From Tenrec ecaudatus (taxonomy: Eukaryota > Chordata > Mammalia > Afrosoricida > Tenrecidae), in the NCBI RefSeq assembly GCF_050624435.1, contig NW_027458572.1, forward strand, positions 1-64,000: a DNA stretch of 64,000 bases, written 5' to 3'. A program made the position numbers and the translations under genes. The number at the start of each line of letters is the position of its first letter. Position 1 is the first letter of the stretch. Below the pieces are notes generated by a model. That model did no database searches. It was not told the origin of the DNA and worked only from the letters and a program-made list of their open reading frames with translations. Shown piece by piece: positions 32,700 through 46,905 of this stretch.

Positions 32700-34963
32700 T
32701 TTCCTTTTAAATATATTTTTTCACTTGCTTTGCTTCAATTTAAAGGTAGATGTACAAAAATAGCCTTATTCTTCCTTCCAATAGTATCCCCCTCTATTGT
32801 AATGTAAGGTCAACTTAACAGCATGAATCTGTTAAACCATTGTCTGCGGTCCCCAGCAAAAGCACAGTTTACCAACAAATACTGCATGCAACAGTACTTT
32901 GCACACACAGAGAAGAGATGGAGCTGGCTCATCAGTAACGGGTCTCACTACCCCCAGCCAGCAGTCTCACTTTGCGGCCAGTGCAGGGATGTTGTTTTGT
33001 AAGCATCCTTCGTTTGAGCTGCTAAAAGAACAGTGTTCCCTCCTCACCAGCAAAGATGACAAAATAGGGCTGTGCTATGAGGGAGAATCTACTGGAAGGC
33101 AGGGAGTTAGTTTTGTCGTCGTCGTTTGTATTCCTTGTAATATATTTAACAATCAGTTTGGGGAATGTTAGCATGTGTTCAACCAAAGGTAGAAGGGGCA
33201 GGCTGTAGGACACCAGACCTAAAGAGTATGTTTGAACACAGAAGCCCCTGGAAAGGCAGTGATCCAGCAAGGTCACCACATCCCAGGAGCCAGACTGACA
33301 TAATTGATCCTAAACACAACTGGTTCAGTCCTGGACTCCAGGGAAGGACAGAAGAGTACACTTGGACTGCCTTCTTCCTCAACTTGCAATTCCTTTTGGG
33401 TTCACCTCAGATGTATTTTGCAATTGGGGGTAATTCTCTTGAGTTTTGTTATGTGTCTTTCTGTTTAACAGTATACGAACCCAGAATTGATAAATGTATA
33501 GAGGCAGCAAGACAAACAAGGATTTCTTGGAGATACAGTGGGGCAATGGGTGGGGTAAAAGGGAGCCGATATTAAAAAGTTCAAGAAAGATGTTTTCCTC
33601 CTGCTTGATGTGATGGAACAGTGGGATGATATGATATCTATGTTACTATGGGTAGACTAGAGAAACAAATTCATAGACACTCACGTCCTTGAGAAATAGC
33701 TTTATGTACAAGAGAACTCAAATATCAAGAAAACATCCCAGCCCAGTCCAGATCAATTCCTTAAGTCCAATCTTAGACCATATGTCCGATACGTATTTTT
33801 AAAGTCTTCTTCAGACTCACAAAACACATGCAATGATGCCAAATGCAGCAAGAGCACAGGCCAGTGGGTGGGAAGTCTTCTGGATCTGGTGGCATTGTAA
33901 GCATCTCAGCGCTCGCATGGGTCCACGTGATTTCTCCAGCTGAGAGCACTCACATAGTTCCACATGTCTTGTCAGCTGCAATGTCTCCCAGGAAGTCAAC
34001 AGAAAGAGACAGAGAGAGACAGACTCCTACATTCAAGGAGGAATGAAGGAGTTCCCAGAATCCTCAGGAGGCCACTCCAACACAGAGGCCACATTGGCTA
34101 TGATCTGATTAACTGGCTAGACTCCACCCCTTCACTCTTAATCCTGTGAAATTGACAAATGATTATATGACGACCACAGCTAACTATAAGATGGTTTGGG
34201 CAAAAAACAAATAATCAAATAAAATAATAAACATAGACTATTTCATTATGAAATTTTTTATTGTAAATTCAGTTATTGGTTTATATCACAATCCCTTTCC
34301 TGTTCAATATTTTAAAGTTTTTGAAATATTGTACTGGCAAGAATTTCTGTCCGTTTGCAGCTATGTGTGCAAAACTTTCTGTCATGTATTGGAACATATT
34401 TTTCTCATGAAACATGCAACAAAATACTATTTGCAACATTCTTCTCAGGTGTAGTTCAGTGGCATTAGAGTATTGTTTTCAACAATTAAAAACATCTGCA
34501 AAATTTCCCATCAAACATAACAGAAAACCACCCCCAAAATAATTCTGACTAGAAACTTTCCCCTTAACATCAAATAATTAACTAAAACGTTCCAGTTTCA
34601 ATTATTTTGAATAGAAGCCTGATTTAAATACTTCCCCGTTCCTCTGTAAAGAAGGCAGCCTAAATCCTGTAGAATATCTTTGTCTTTGAGCCAGATTTTC
34701 TTTACCAGTATTTTTTGTGGCGTACATCTCAATATCAAAATCTGTATAAAGAGCTATGTCTGTAGATCATACTTCCTTTCACTGTATCCAGCTCACAGTG
34801 TTTGCAACTTGTAGCACTCTCTACCTCTAAAGCTTTTCCCACTGAGGGACCAGAGGTAAAAATAACCTCAGGGAGAAAGTTGACTTGCAGGGGTGCTTAG
34901 GCCCCACAGGAGCCTGGATACAGACTGCAGTTAGAGCTGCTGTGCTGACCACTATGGTAGCTC
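32700..34963 (+). repeat. segmental duplication, copy 2
   Basis: Direct-orientation paralogue of 12540-14906. It lacks the LTR found in copy 1 but has its own at 33641-34168. The RSS relic corresponding to 14722-14760 is partly deleted here (about 34836-34866). The homology ends at 'accactatggtagctc' (34950-34963), right at the border of the VH3 relic. Confidence 0.8.
33641..34168 (-). mobile_element. solo-LTR-like element, antisense, in duplication copy 2
   Basis: Begins near 'tgttactatgggtagact' and ends near 'atgacgaccaca'. Internal 'caatcttagaccatatgtcc' and 'gccagtgggtgggaagtctt' match the family. Copy 1 has no insertion at the equivalent place (about 13460-13560). Opposite orientation to the LTR in copy 1. 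Confidence 0.72.
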
Positions 34964-34974
34964 CAGTGCCCGTG

Positions 34975-35100
34975 TTTGGAAATCTGCAGAGACAACTCCA
35001 GGTAACACTCCTGACCAACAATCTGAATGCTTATGACCAGAGAAAATGTTACTGTGTGCCCCACAGAAGTTGGAAGACTGTGTAAGCCCAGGAAACACCT
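34975..35100 (+). pseudogene. VH3 (clan III) FR3+RSS relic
   Basis: 'tgcagagacaactccagg' then 'taacactcctgaccaacaat', 'ctgaatgcttatgac' and 'tgttactgtgtgcc' align to VH3 FR3 ([14 protein letters not shown]...YYC). The RSS-like heptamer CACAGAA (35062-35068) is followed by a spacer of exactly 23 bases and a weak nonamer GAAACACCT (35092-35100). FR1, FR2 and leader are absent or unrecognisable. A 5'-truncated V fossil. Confidence 0.65.
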
Positions 35101-35655
35101 CTCCTGTATGTGATGGGTTGCTGTCAGCAGGGGGCTCAGAATACCCATCACCCACAGAGGGTACTAATCCATGGGAAGAAATATGACCTTCTTAAGACTT
35201 CTGTGGGTTCCTGTTTCCCCACAAATAACCTTGTTGGTAGGAAACACTTTTTTTCCAATATTAAACATGGACTATAACGCAGTATATTTTATCCTTTCCC
35301 AAATATTCTGAAATGTTATAGGGGAAAGGAGTTTTAGGGAGACATATACTTGTTTCCCTACGTGGTCAAAGGAATGAAAAGATTCAGGTAGGCCTAGTCT
35401 TGATTCCATTGCATGGTAAGCATAGAGATTGTCTTTAATTTCACCAGATCATCTGTGTACTTCTGATGGTAATAGATGTAAAGCTACATTAAACTTAAAA
35501 TCTGCACAGATGTCCGCATGATTGGTAGAGTGAAGACCTCAAAGAGAGGGCTGTGTTCTCTCAAGGACTCCACCAGCATCACTTTTCTAGTGTGAGTCCC
35601 AGAGGCAGGGGCCCCATTCAGCCCTTTCCACCTTTACATACCATGCACCTCCCAC
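35101..35655. other. unassigned 5' flank of V pseudogene H
   Basis: No gene or repeat recognised. It precedes the octamer-like element at 35656. Confidence 0.45.
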
Positions 35656-35663
35656 ACGCAAAT
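35656..35663 (+). promoter_or_regulatory. octamer-like element (one mismatch)
   Basis: ACGCAAAT, one base from the ATGCAAAT octamer, 107 bases before the leader ATG at 35770. The T to C change looks like CpG-related variation, and spacing equals that of gene D. Confidence 0.65.
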
Positions 35664-35769
35664 GCCTGACAAGAACCCAAATAAAACCACAACATGCAAG
35701 GACTTAAATTCATATTCCTTCTCACCTGGAGAGCATTTTCTGGGTGTCACGAATCTTATCCACATGAAC

Positions 35770-36200
35770 ATGAAGCATGTGTGGGTTTTCCTCTTTCTGG
35801 CAACTCAGGGTGGTGAGTGGTTCAGGGAGTCAGACATGAAGTCTGGGAGTGAAGAATCGGGGCACATGACTCACTGGGTTTCTCTCTATCCCCAGCTGTA
35901 TAGGCCCAGGTGCAGGTACAAGAGTCAGGCCCTGGACTAGTGAGGCCCTCACAGACCCTATCTCTCACTTGTGCGGTCTCTAGATTGTCTTTAACCAGCT
36001 ATCATGTGACCTGGGTCCACCGGGCTCCAGGAAAGGATCTGGAGTGGATTGGGATAATATGGGAGAATGGGGGGCACAAACTATAATCTAGCTCTCCAGT
36101 ACTGAGTCAGCATCACCAGGGATACATCCCAGAACCAGGTTAATTTAAAACTGAGCTCTGTGAATCCTGACGTCACGGCCATGTATTACTGTGCAAGTTA
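35770..36200 (+). pseudogene. IGHV clan II (VH4-like) pseudogene
   Basis: The leader exon 35770-35812 reads MKHVWVFLFLATQG, matching the MKHLWFF type of VH4, with a perfect GTGAGT donor and a 'tctatccccag' acceptor. The V exon starts at 35896; the V-region is 35907-36200. FR1 [27 protein letters not shown]2 GKDLEWIG and FR3 with QNQVNLKLSSVNPD and AMYYCAS are recognisable. The lesions: an in-frame TAG in the second leader piece (35901-35903), a 1-nt shift in the G run near 36068-36075, and a TGA in the shifted frame at the FR3 start (about 36101). FR2 begins WVHR rather than WIRQ. A canonical RSS follows. Few but decisive lesions suggest relatively recent inactivation. Confidence 0.87.
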
Positions 36201-36239
36201 CACAGTGATGGGAACTCAGTGTGAGCCCAGACACAAACT
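36201..36239 (+). other. V(D)J recombination signal sequence, 23-bp spacer
   Basis: Perfect heptamer CACAGTG (36201-36207), 23-bp spacer, nonamer ACACAAACT (36231-36239). The RSS remains near canonical although the V exon is broken. Confidence 0.9.
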
Positions 36240-38162
<1,923 letters not shown>

Positions 38163-39159
38163 TATAAAAGAACACAACATTGACTCTTTTAAATATCTTG
38201 GTTTTCAATGGACCCCATAAAATACACATTGATATAAAGTAGATCTTTAGTGACAACCCTCTTTTATGACTATAAATAAAACACTATGCTTAATGTTTAT
38301 TGCCCATTGGACGAAATACAATCATGTAAACAATTCAAATGGTAAAAATAGTTACTATAGAAATCAGGTTGGATATGAAAGTGATAAATGGACACAGGTT
38401 TGATATTTGCTTAAAGAGGTACATGAATACATACAACAAACATAACAGAAGGAAGACATGAGACCAATAGACCACAGGAGTGATATGACTTGCTAATTCC
38501 ATTTGGTAGAGGTTAAATGTATTCATTTAATCAATCTTTACTGAAAGACAACTAAGTGCTAGATAAAGTTGGGAATGCGAAACATGGCGAATATTCTACT
38601 TGGGAGAAAACCATTTTTACAGGTATATATGAAAGGGATTATGGTACAGAAACACATTCCTTATGTTTGTGGAGCCTGTATTTTAGCTCACAGCACTCCT
38701 CTTACAGTGCTGTCCTGTGGTGGCGTGCAGGTTGCTGTGATGCCAGAAGCACTGCCACCCAGTGTTTCAAATACAAGCAGGACCACCCATGGTGCACAGG
38801 TCTTAGTGGATTCTCCAGAAATAGGGACTGGGAGGAAGATCTGGTGATCGACTTCTGGAACATGAACCCCTCAGGTTTAATGGCAATGAAATAACACTGA
38901 ACAAGTACTAAATCCTCAAAGTACAGTCAACCATAATGATGTAGATGGAGGAAAAGCTTTGGGGACCTTCAGTGCTTGACATGGCATGACTGAAAATGAG
39001 AAAAAATAGCTGCTAATATCCTCTAGTAAATGGAAAATGGCATACATGCAATATTGTCATGAAAAATTGCAAGTTGTCAAAACAAAATGGAATGGTAAAA
39101 ATTGATAGTGTATGCATTATTCAACTTTAATAGACTGGTACTGGCTATTTTTAATTAGA
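38163..39159. other. presumed intron of the zinc-finger pseudogene
   Basis: AT-rich, no recognised exon. The KRAB-B box was not found. Confidence 0.4.
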
Positions 39160-41250
39160 TAATCAAGTGGTTTATAAGGCTGAGATCGACAAATTCAAGA
39201 AGACTGGCATCATATTCATTATCCAAAAGCACACTGCAATATCTTCCCTGATGTATAATTTTGTCAGTGGTAGGCTAATATTCATATGCCTGCAAGCAAG
39301 ACCAGTTAGTACAAGTGTTATTCAGTTTTGTGCACCAATTAAAGCAAACATAGAAGCATTCACAAAGTTGGAGAAGAGTCCCAGTCACATACTCTTAGTT
39401 AAATATCATCGCCACACTATCCTTTCATTGTAGTGCCACCTTAATGATACCTCATACAAGCGCATGGCTAATTACTATCTGCCAGCTGCTTTAACGACAA
39501 GAGCAGACATGTTGTTGTTATTGTTCTCCCCGCTCAGGAGACAATTACTCCACTCCACCTACCCTCAGCACTGGTCTTAAGTTGCTCATCCAATTATTTC
39601 AGGGATCCCGAGGCTAAAGATCCTGCCTACCTTGTTAGGTAGCTAGGTGTCTGCCTGTGTTTGTGTGGGAGGCGGGGGAGCTGCATGCCCTGAGATTATA
39701 TAAATTGGTGAAAGAATGCAAAGCCTTTTTATTTCTGCCCTTCAATTACACACCAGTCCTTTAGGACCCATCCAGTGGGCATTTAAGAGAAAGAGATAAT
39801 TGATTCCTTAAGTGACAGCAACAAAGGGAACCTGATTGCTTTCAAAGCTAGGCATCTTTCAGCTGAGAAGCAAGAAGTCAGGCACCTGTAGCAGCTGTAT
39901 ACTAACATCTTCCTGGAGGGCAGTTGGGGGGAAATCTCTGTCTGGAGATTGCTCATTAGCAGTTCTAGCTTTGGGACTTGTGGGGGTTTTCTTCCAACAC
40001 TAGAACTGGTCTTCCAAGCCCTGTGGTCAGGAGTACAGATATAAGGCTGCTGCTCACACTTTCATCCAGGTTCTGTTTACCACCACAATAATGAAATTGA
40101 GGGGAGAAGGGATAAAGGAGAGCTGATATCAAGGAATTAAAGAAGAAAAAGTTTTCAAACTGTGGTAGCTATTGTACAGGACTGCTCCATGTAATTGAAC
40201 TATGGGAAGTTATGATATCTATAAGAGCTCCCAATAAAATATTTAAAAATATATATTGAAATTTTCACATGAATTTTTCAGCCTGACATTGATCAACCAA
40301 ACAATCATACACACTGATAAGTGTAAAATTTGGGGAAAGTAGCAGTAGTTGGAAAATGTGACCTTAGTAACAGAAATGACACACAGGTTCACTGATAACA
40401 TTTTGAGACTAATGATGAATTCATAGCAAATTCCTTATTAAACACCAGAAATGGAAACTACACATATGGATTTTCCGGAATGGAACAAATGAAAATCAAA
40501 TCAACCACATCTACAGAAAGAAATGGTGGAGAAGCTTATAAGTCAAAACACGCCCAGGGGTTAACTGTGGAACAGATCATAAATTGCTCAAATCCAAGTA
40601 GAAGCTAGCCAAAGTAGCTAGAGCACAGCTTAGAGACTATGTAAAGAATAAACATGAGGAATAAAAGTCTGACTGAAGACTAATGACAGAGACCAGATGA
40701 GATGTGGGATGACATGAAAGGCAACTTACACATGGAAACCAAAAGGCTACTCAAGAGACAGAAAAGAAAAGAGAGCAATATTGAATGTACTATGCATTGT
40801 TTGAATAACAGCAATAAAACCTATTGGAATATACTGCAAAAATGTTCTTTAGAAGCAGCAACAGTCATCTTTCGTGTATTGGACCTGTTAAGAAGGGGTG
40901 GGCCTAAGGAAGGGACACTACATAGTAAGAAATATATAGCAGACATTGCTTAATTAAAAAAAAACATGCCCTTTCCACTTACAAAAATTATTGGAGGAAC
41001 AGACAACTTAAAAAAATCTTACAGGTAGAAAAAAATGTAAGGTACAGTGCTAAAGTATACTTTAAGCTGATAATTTTCTTGCTAGGAAGATGATTTTAGA
41101 TACCTGGAAACAACAGAAGTCATAAATATATTTCACCAAAAGGAGTAAAATATGGGGAAATATGTCTGTTAAAGAATTCCAACAGAGAAGGCAAATTGAC
41201 CATCTCTCTAAGAAAACAGAAAGAACTGACATCACCTGCATGAAGAAAAC
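39160..41250 (+). mobile_element. RTE-type LINE, endonuclease region, heavily mutated
   Basis: A frame at 39167-39433 contains 'NFVSGRLIFICLQARPVSTS' and 'VIQFCAP', the RTE apurinic-endonuclease core before the conserved YAPT. Around 40440-40620 degenerate codons resemble the later endonuclease part of RTE elements. The 40690-41250 stretch may be the linker to the reverse transcriptase. Interrupted by unassigned sequence at 39440-40260. No intact frame. Confidence 0.6.
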
Positions 41251-42125
41251 TTTAAAGGAACAGGACACCAAATGAGAATATGGACACCAAATCTTTAGAG
41301 AAACTTCAAGGGGGGAAGCTAAGGAAGCACAAAGGAGACCCGTTTATGGTGGGAGCTCAAGATGCAAGATGGTGCTGCATACTGCAAATGGATATCCATT
41401 CTTACTCAGTAGGGGAGGAATGTGCTGTATTCAGAGGACAGTTACTAATTCAGAGTTCTCTGTTTGGAGAGAAGCGTGCAAGACAGATTTTCATAGTAAA
41501 GTGGAAACATAAAAGAAGGGAAAATTTCAGAATGTTAAAGAAAATTATGGAAGCAAACACACTTAGTGTAAAACAAGAAAATGGAAATCTAATCTCATAA
41601 GAGCTACAGGTGTACTTCCCTCAACATCTTGGACAAGTGAACTCTCACATACAAAGTAGCACACACTTTTATGCATTTTCTGACACCTTTCATAGATATG
41701 AGGCCTTCTCCCTGTTCAATCAACTACCCCAGCCAATTCCCCTTAAGGTGTTTTGACCATGCATCTGAGAAAATTCCACTATAGCTTGCTTCTAATACCA
41801 AACACAGTTCTCTTGTTCCAATTGAGAGAAAGCTTCTGGGGTGACAATTAGATAACCTGTTTAAGGGAAATTACAGAATCTTGGACACACCAAAATTAAC
41901 GTAAAGTTTGTAAAGACTGCAGTTTTGTATTTCTAGAAAAATAATGTTCAAAGGAACAAAGTAAATAGCATTCTTTCAAGGGTAGAAGACCTAACCCACT
42001 AACCTAGGATGAGAAAATGCAATGAGAATCTACCTCTTTGAGAATACCACAAACACCGCAAAGTTTTTAACATATAAGACAGGAAAAGCCAGTGACGAGG
42101 TCAATGACTTGAGAATTCTCCTCAC
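41251..42125. other. unassigned, presumed intron
   Basis: Lies between the RTE remains and the KRAB exon of the minus-strand zinc-finger pseudogene. A frame of 106 codons at 41280-41600 has no recognised domain. Confidence 0.4.
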
Positions 42126-42252
42126 CAATGGAAACCAGGTTGTGATAGTTCTCCAACATCACATCCTGATATAGGGTTTTCTGAGCAGAGTTCAGGAGCT
42201 ACAATTCCTTCCGGGTGAACTTTACAGCCACATCGTTGAATGTCAGTGGTTC
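42126..42252 (-). pseudogene. KRAB-A box exon, broken
   Basis: A 127-nt exon, the standard length of a KRAB-A exon, with 'cttactacag' acceptor and GTGAG donor on the minus strand. It reads LTFNDVAVKFTRKEL-stop-LLNSAQKTLY then QDVMLENYHNLVSIG. The KRAB-A consensus is plain, but the Trp of the EEW motif is Leu and the next codon is TAG. It is probably the effector exon of the finger array at 36640-38162, about 4 kb downstream in transcription order. Confidence 0.87.
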
Positions 42253-42709
42253 CTGTAGTAAGAGGGGTCTACTTAATGAAGTATTTTCCATTTGAAGATT
42301 TAAAAAAAATATATCTTACAGTAAAAAAAGGAAAACAATAATAAAAACTATTGTGGTAGTTCATTCCATAATGCGTCATTAACTGAGGACTTGGTACAAA
42401 ATATTTTACCTTATTTCTACATTCACGACCATCAGCCGAGAAAACTAGCCCTAATTTTAGAAAGATCTCCAGTGTTCTGAGAAATAAATGTTTTCAAATA
42501 CATTCTCCAGGTCAAATACTGTGCCCCCACAATAGCTAGCTCCACATTAAGGAGCAGGCTTAAAGGAGCTCCCATAGTAGAGGAATCATTTCTGTACCTG
42601 GCTACTTCACTATGCCTGAAGGTTATCTGTATATCTGAGCAATCAGGTTCTAGAGCCAGCCCAACATAAATGTAGCAAACACCTGGGGAGGGCACAGGGC
42701 CGGTTTGAA
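42253..42709. other. unassigned upstream of KRAB exon
   Basis: Nothing recognised. A 5' exon of the zinc-finger gene could lie here or further right but was not identified. Confidence 0.35.
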
Positions 42710-43010
42710 GTCAACTAACACTAGGTCAAGATGGTAACTCAGCATCTTGCTTGTTTAGAATTTTACCCGCTTATGATATGACCCATTAACTATGTACATG
42801 CTAACTGCATGACACGAACGCCTTATGGAAAGACCTGTAAGCTCCATTATATATACCCACTGGAAAATATATTCACTCTCTCAGGCCTGACATGGGAAGA
42901 GAGCCCCTGTGTCCAGCTGTCTGCTCTCTGTCTTTTAATATTTTCACAATTGCAATGTCACTCCTGAGGATCACTTTTGGAGTGTTGGGGACCCCAGTGC
43001 CTGAAAATAA
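42710..43010 (+). mobile_element. LTR-like fragment
   Basis: A TATA-like 'ttatatataccc' at 42847 is followed by a U5-like end with 'gatcacttttggagtgttgg' and 'ggaccccagtgcctg'. This resembles an endogenous retrovirus LTR; ends and target duplication were not resolved. Confidence 0.4.
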
Positions 43011-43759
43011 TGCACCCACTCTTAACATTAGAATTTTGAGTTCCAGTGACATTATCTGAATGTTCTAGAAATAGCTCAGCTTTATAATCACACAAGGTAT
43101 ATAAAGACCTATTTGTTATTAAATGGCATTAGGGTTTCTACCAGCATCACCATTATTAGAGGCTCGGTACCTTCAGTGGCAATAAGTACTGGGAACAGTG
43201 CAGATGGGGGAGGTCAAACATACCTCAACTCTCCAACACTTTTTGTCAACTCTAAAACAAGTCAATCCTTCCACACCACTCTGTCTCACTTCTGGGTTTG
43301 ATAATCTGTTGCTGTGGTCACACAACACTCAATAGATCAAAGTGGTCTATTAATGAACAAGGTACAACTCGGGATCAGGAACAAGAAGCTATAAGTCAGA
43401 ACCAAGATCAGAATGTTCATAGACATTATCTCCCTTACTGAGTGCAGAACAACTTTCTAAGCTCTTAAAGGCCACCTTAGGACAAGCTCCTCTTGACAAC
43501 CTTAGGACAAATTCTCCTCAGCCACCTTTGGAGTGAATTATCTTAACTTTAATTGCAAGGTCCTCTTGAACTTGCCATCTTTCACCACATGCTCTCCAAG
43601 GCGCCCCCAGCCTAATTCTGCTGGGTGGATCTCTGGAGCCTTCCTAATCTTGCCTAGGCAGGGAAGATGCTGGGTTGGCCCAAGAAGCCAACATATTAAG
43701 AGGGAGAGAGAGAACTGCCTGCAGGCATGGTTTGAGAGGAGACAGTGAGGCATTATCCT
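43011..43759. other. unassigned DNA
   Basis: No gene. Short repeated phrases 'ccaccttaggacaa' and 'gacaaccttaggacaaat' at 43470-43510 suggest a repeat, family unknown. Confidence 0.35.
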
Positions 43760-44130
43760 GTCATCTGAGCTGTTGATTTGGGTTTATTAGCCCCTGCAGC
43801 CACACAGTTCAGAATGAACCCATGGATTAGGGATTTGCAGCTTCCAAAAAATTAATGTGGCATTTCCTTGAATGGCAACTATGAGCTGCCTGTGTGACCT
43901 GACTTGAGAGCTTCCTCCACTCTATGAGCCATTAGCTTGCTGTCTGACCTTCCAATTTGGGTTCCTCAGCCCCTGCAACCTATTAGCTGACGAGATTCAA
44001 CAACTTCTCTTTGTGAGGCAGTGGACTGTGGTCTGACCTGATGATCTGGTTCATCAGCGTTTATAAACAAATCAATGAGGAAAAACCTACAGACTGATTC
44101 CTGACCTTTATATAGATCTGGAACTCACCA
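43760..44130 (+). mobile_element. LTR-like repeat with internal near-repeats
   Basis: The motif 'ttgggttcctcagcccctgc' and its variants ('gatttgggtttattagcccc', 'gatctggttcatcag') recur about every 90-200 bases, separated by 'gctgtctgacct' variants. This layout is seen in some mammalian LTRs. Family not identified. Confidence 0.4.
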
Positions 44131-46275
44131 GCTTCCACATCTTGAAGAGCGATTTATTTACTTGATGACTTTTGAGTTTTGTGAGATGTTGCTGAGCAAA
44201 TCATGGACCATCTTGAACCTCTACCACATAGGGATGGGTCTACTGCTGCTCCTGCAAAATGAACTGTACTATTCATGGGTCAAGAGCTGCACCAATGGAG
44301 ACAATGACCAGGGCAGAAGGGACAGAGTGACAGAGCCAATGGTGTCAGGTCCAGAAAGGGCTTTTCAGCCAAGAAAGTGGGACAGGCAGGCAAGATCAAG
44401 AAGAGGATATCCAAAAGTAGTTGAGAGGACCATATAAAGATGGAACTAAGAAATGAGCCTATCTTTAGAAGGAAAAATGTCTGATAGGGGACAGGGAAAA
44501 CAGGCCTTCCCTGAAGAAGAGCAAATGTGCCTACATGGTTCTTTAATATGAAAGTCAATGTGTAGCCTACTAATTCTGATACCAAATTATACTCTGTTAC
44601 TGAGTAAAACTTGTACCTGTGACTCTGGACTGTAATTAGTCCATGGCCACTGCAAAAAAAAAAAAAAAAAAAGAATAAGCTGAGTAGGAGAGGAGTGTGG
44701 CAAAGATACTGGTGTCAGACTGGAAAACCATTGGAGGGTACAGGTCTGTCTAAGCTCTGCCTCATATGAATCAGAGCTGATGTTGACAGTTAATTCTCTC
44801 TCCTGCATCTCTAGTTAGAGGAGGTGAGATGCTGTCTCATTTTTAAACCACTAATGCAACAAGACCCATTTTAGATGCATTGATGAGAATGCTGCTGTGT
44901 GGGAGAGTATTTAACATATCACCTTCAGAAATAAGCATTAAAGAAAGTTACTCAAACAAAAATCCCATGGACTACTGAACTCTCCTAAAGAAGTGATTTT
45001 ATTTCTCCTTAAAAACCATGTATAGCATATAATTTGAAAGATATGCTGGCCATAGAATAATAAATTATGAGCTGGAAGATAATGTTATCCAAAGAATCCT
45101 CAGTGCTATATTATGTTCAATGTCAATAGTTTATTGTTAATCCTATGATCAATATATTCCTAATCTTCTCCAGCCAAATGTTGAAATCAGAGTAAAAGTT
45201 TAGCTCTAAGTTCTACTATTTCAAATTTCTGCTTTTCCAATGAACTGAATCAGTATTATACAGGCTCCTACAATTCCAGTAGAAAATACAGAAAAGGATA
45301 AAACACATCAGAAGCACCTGAGCCTTGGCCATTTTCTTTAGTCCTTAGGACACTACAGGCAAATGGGATGCTCTGTCTTATCTGGATCAGCTCTAATGAT
45401 GCTCACAAATTTCAATCTCTCGTGAGGAAATCCCAAAAGTAATAATACAAGGCACTCTTCCTCCTTCCTCTAAGCTGCTGGTGATGCACCATCGGCAGGC
45501 TGATGGGAGAATACAGTGTAACACATAACCAATAGGTCCAGGTGCTGTTACTGTTCTTTCCTTCTTCTAAACACCCAAAGTCCCCAATACTGTTAACGGT
45601 GCCCTTATTGAGTAATGGGAAACATGCTTATACCATGAGCAATAAAATCTAAAACTCATAATGTTCACACATGTGAATAAAAGATTATTTTATAACAAAT
45701 AGAGATTGGGCAATCAAATATAAATATAAAAAAATAAACAAAGAGTTGGATCCCTACCCCACAGCATACAAACTACCAATTCCTTACTGTGTGACTCTCA
45801 AAGAGAATGACAAATCAATGAACCTTTAAGATGATTATGTTAATTAAAGCATCTGGAAACATTTTACATGGGATATATAAAGAGCTATTATAAACTAAAG
45901 ATTATTTTATAGGAGAACTATAAATTGTAAAATAACTTTAGAAACACTTTTAAACTCACCATCAAGTAGAGTTAGACATATAAGCTGCAGATAGGACACA
46001 GGAGAACTGCTGTACAGAGCTTCCAAGATTCTAAAGCCATGACAGGATGCTAATGGGTGTATACCTCTGACCTTGAGGATAGAAGTCCAACACTTAACAC
46101 ATGTCAAAAACAAGGCTCCATAATAAACATTTATTAGATTGAAATTTATATCTATACATATATAAATTACATATAAATGTAAATGAAGAAGTATATATCC
46201 CCCAATAATGAGTGCACTTTTGAATCCCAATATAGATAATGTTTTTAATATACCATTATTTGTAGTACCTAATGC
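44131..46275. other. unassigned, AT-rich
   Basis: Contains a 19-A run at about 44653, possibly a retroposon tail, but no recognisable body. No gene supported in 2.1 kb. Confidence 0.4.
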
Positions 46276-46283
46276 AGTTAGAT

Positions 46284-46476
46284 CAGTGGTTCTCCACCTA
46301 TGGGTTGAGACCCTTTTGGGGGTTGAAGGACCCTTTCACAGGGGTTGCCTGATTCATAACAGTAGTAAACTTACTGTCATGAAGTAGCAACAAAAGTAGT
46401 TTTATGGTTGGAGCTTCACCACAACATGAGGAACTGCATTAAAGGGTCGCAGCATTAGGAAGGTTGAGAATCACTG
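46284..46476 (+). mobile_element. SPIN non-autonomous element (193 bp)
   Basis: Starts CAGTGGTTCTCCACC and ends GAGAATCACTG, inverted-repeat termini. 8-bp flanks AGTTAGAT (46276-46283) and AGTCAGAC (46477-46484) match at 6 of 8. Inner sequence 'gaccctttcacaggggttg' and 'aaagggtcgcagcattagg' is SPIN. It lacks coding sequence. Confidence 0.85.
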
Positions 46477-46587
46477 AGTCAGACAGGTGGTCTATACAAG
46501 TACACAGTCTAGCTATGCCCCCTTAACTTTCTCCAAATTATTTACCTGGGTTTGTCGCCTGCCAATGTGAACGAGGAAAAGTTGTCC

Positions 46588-46800
46588 CTCATAGTGGTTA
46601 CTGTCAGGCTGCTAATTGCAAGGTCAGCAATTGGAAACCACCAATTTCTCCTCGAAAGCATGAGTGACATGGCTTTTTACTCCGTTATAAAGTTACAGTC
46701 TTGGAAACCCACTGGGGCTGTCATATAAGACAATCGGGCAGCTTGGCCAACAATACATTGGTACCGTTGTGCCTTGTGGTTATGTAAATAAACTGTCTGA
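46588..46800 (+). mobile_element. AfroSINE
   Basis: Landmarks 'atagtggttactgtcaggct', 'gcaaggtcagcaattggaaa' and 'ataaagttacagtcttggaa' in order; 3' end altered. Confidence 0.75.
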
Positions 46801-46905
46801 AACCTAACCTACAGATTAGTTACTTTGGAATTCATGTTACAACTAATTGAGTTATTTCAGAGACAGAAATTGGGATCTCACTACCAACAAAAAAGAAGAA
46901 CCAGG

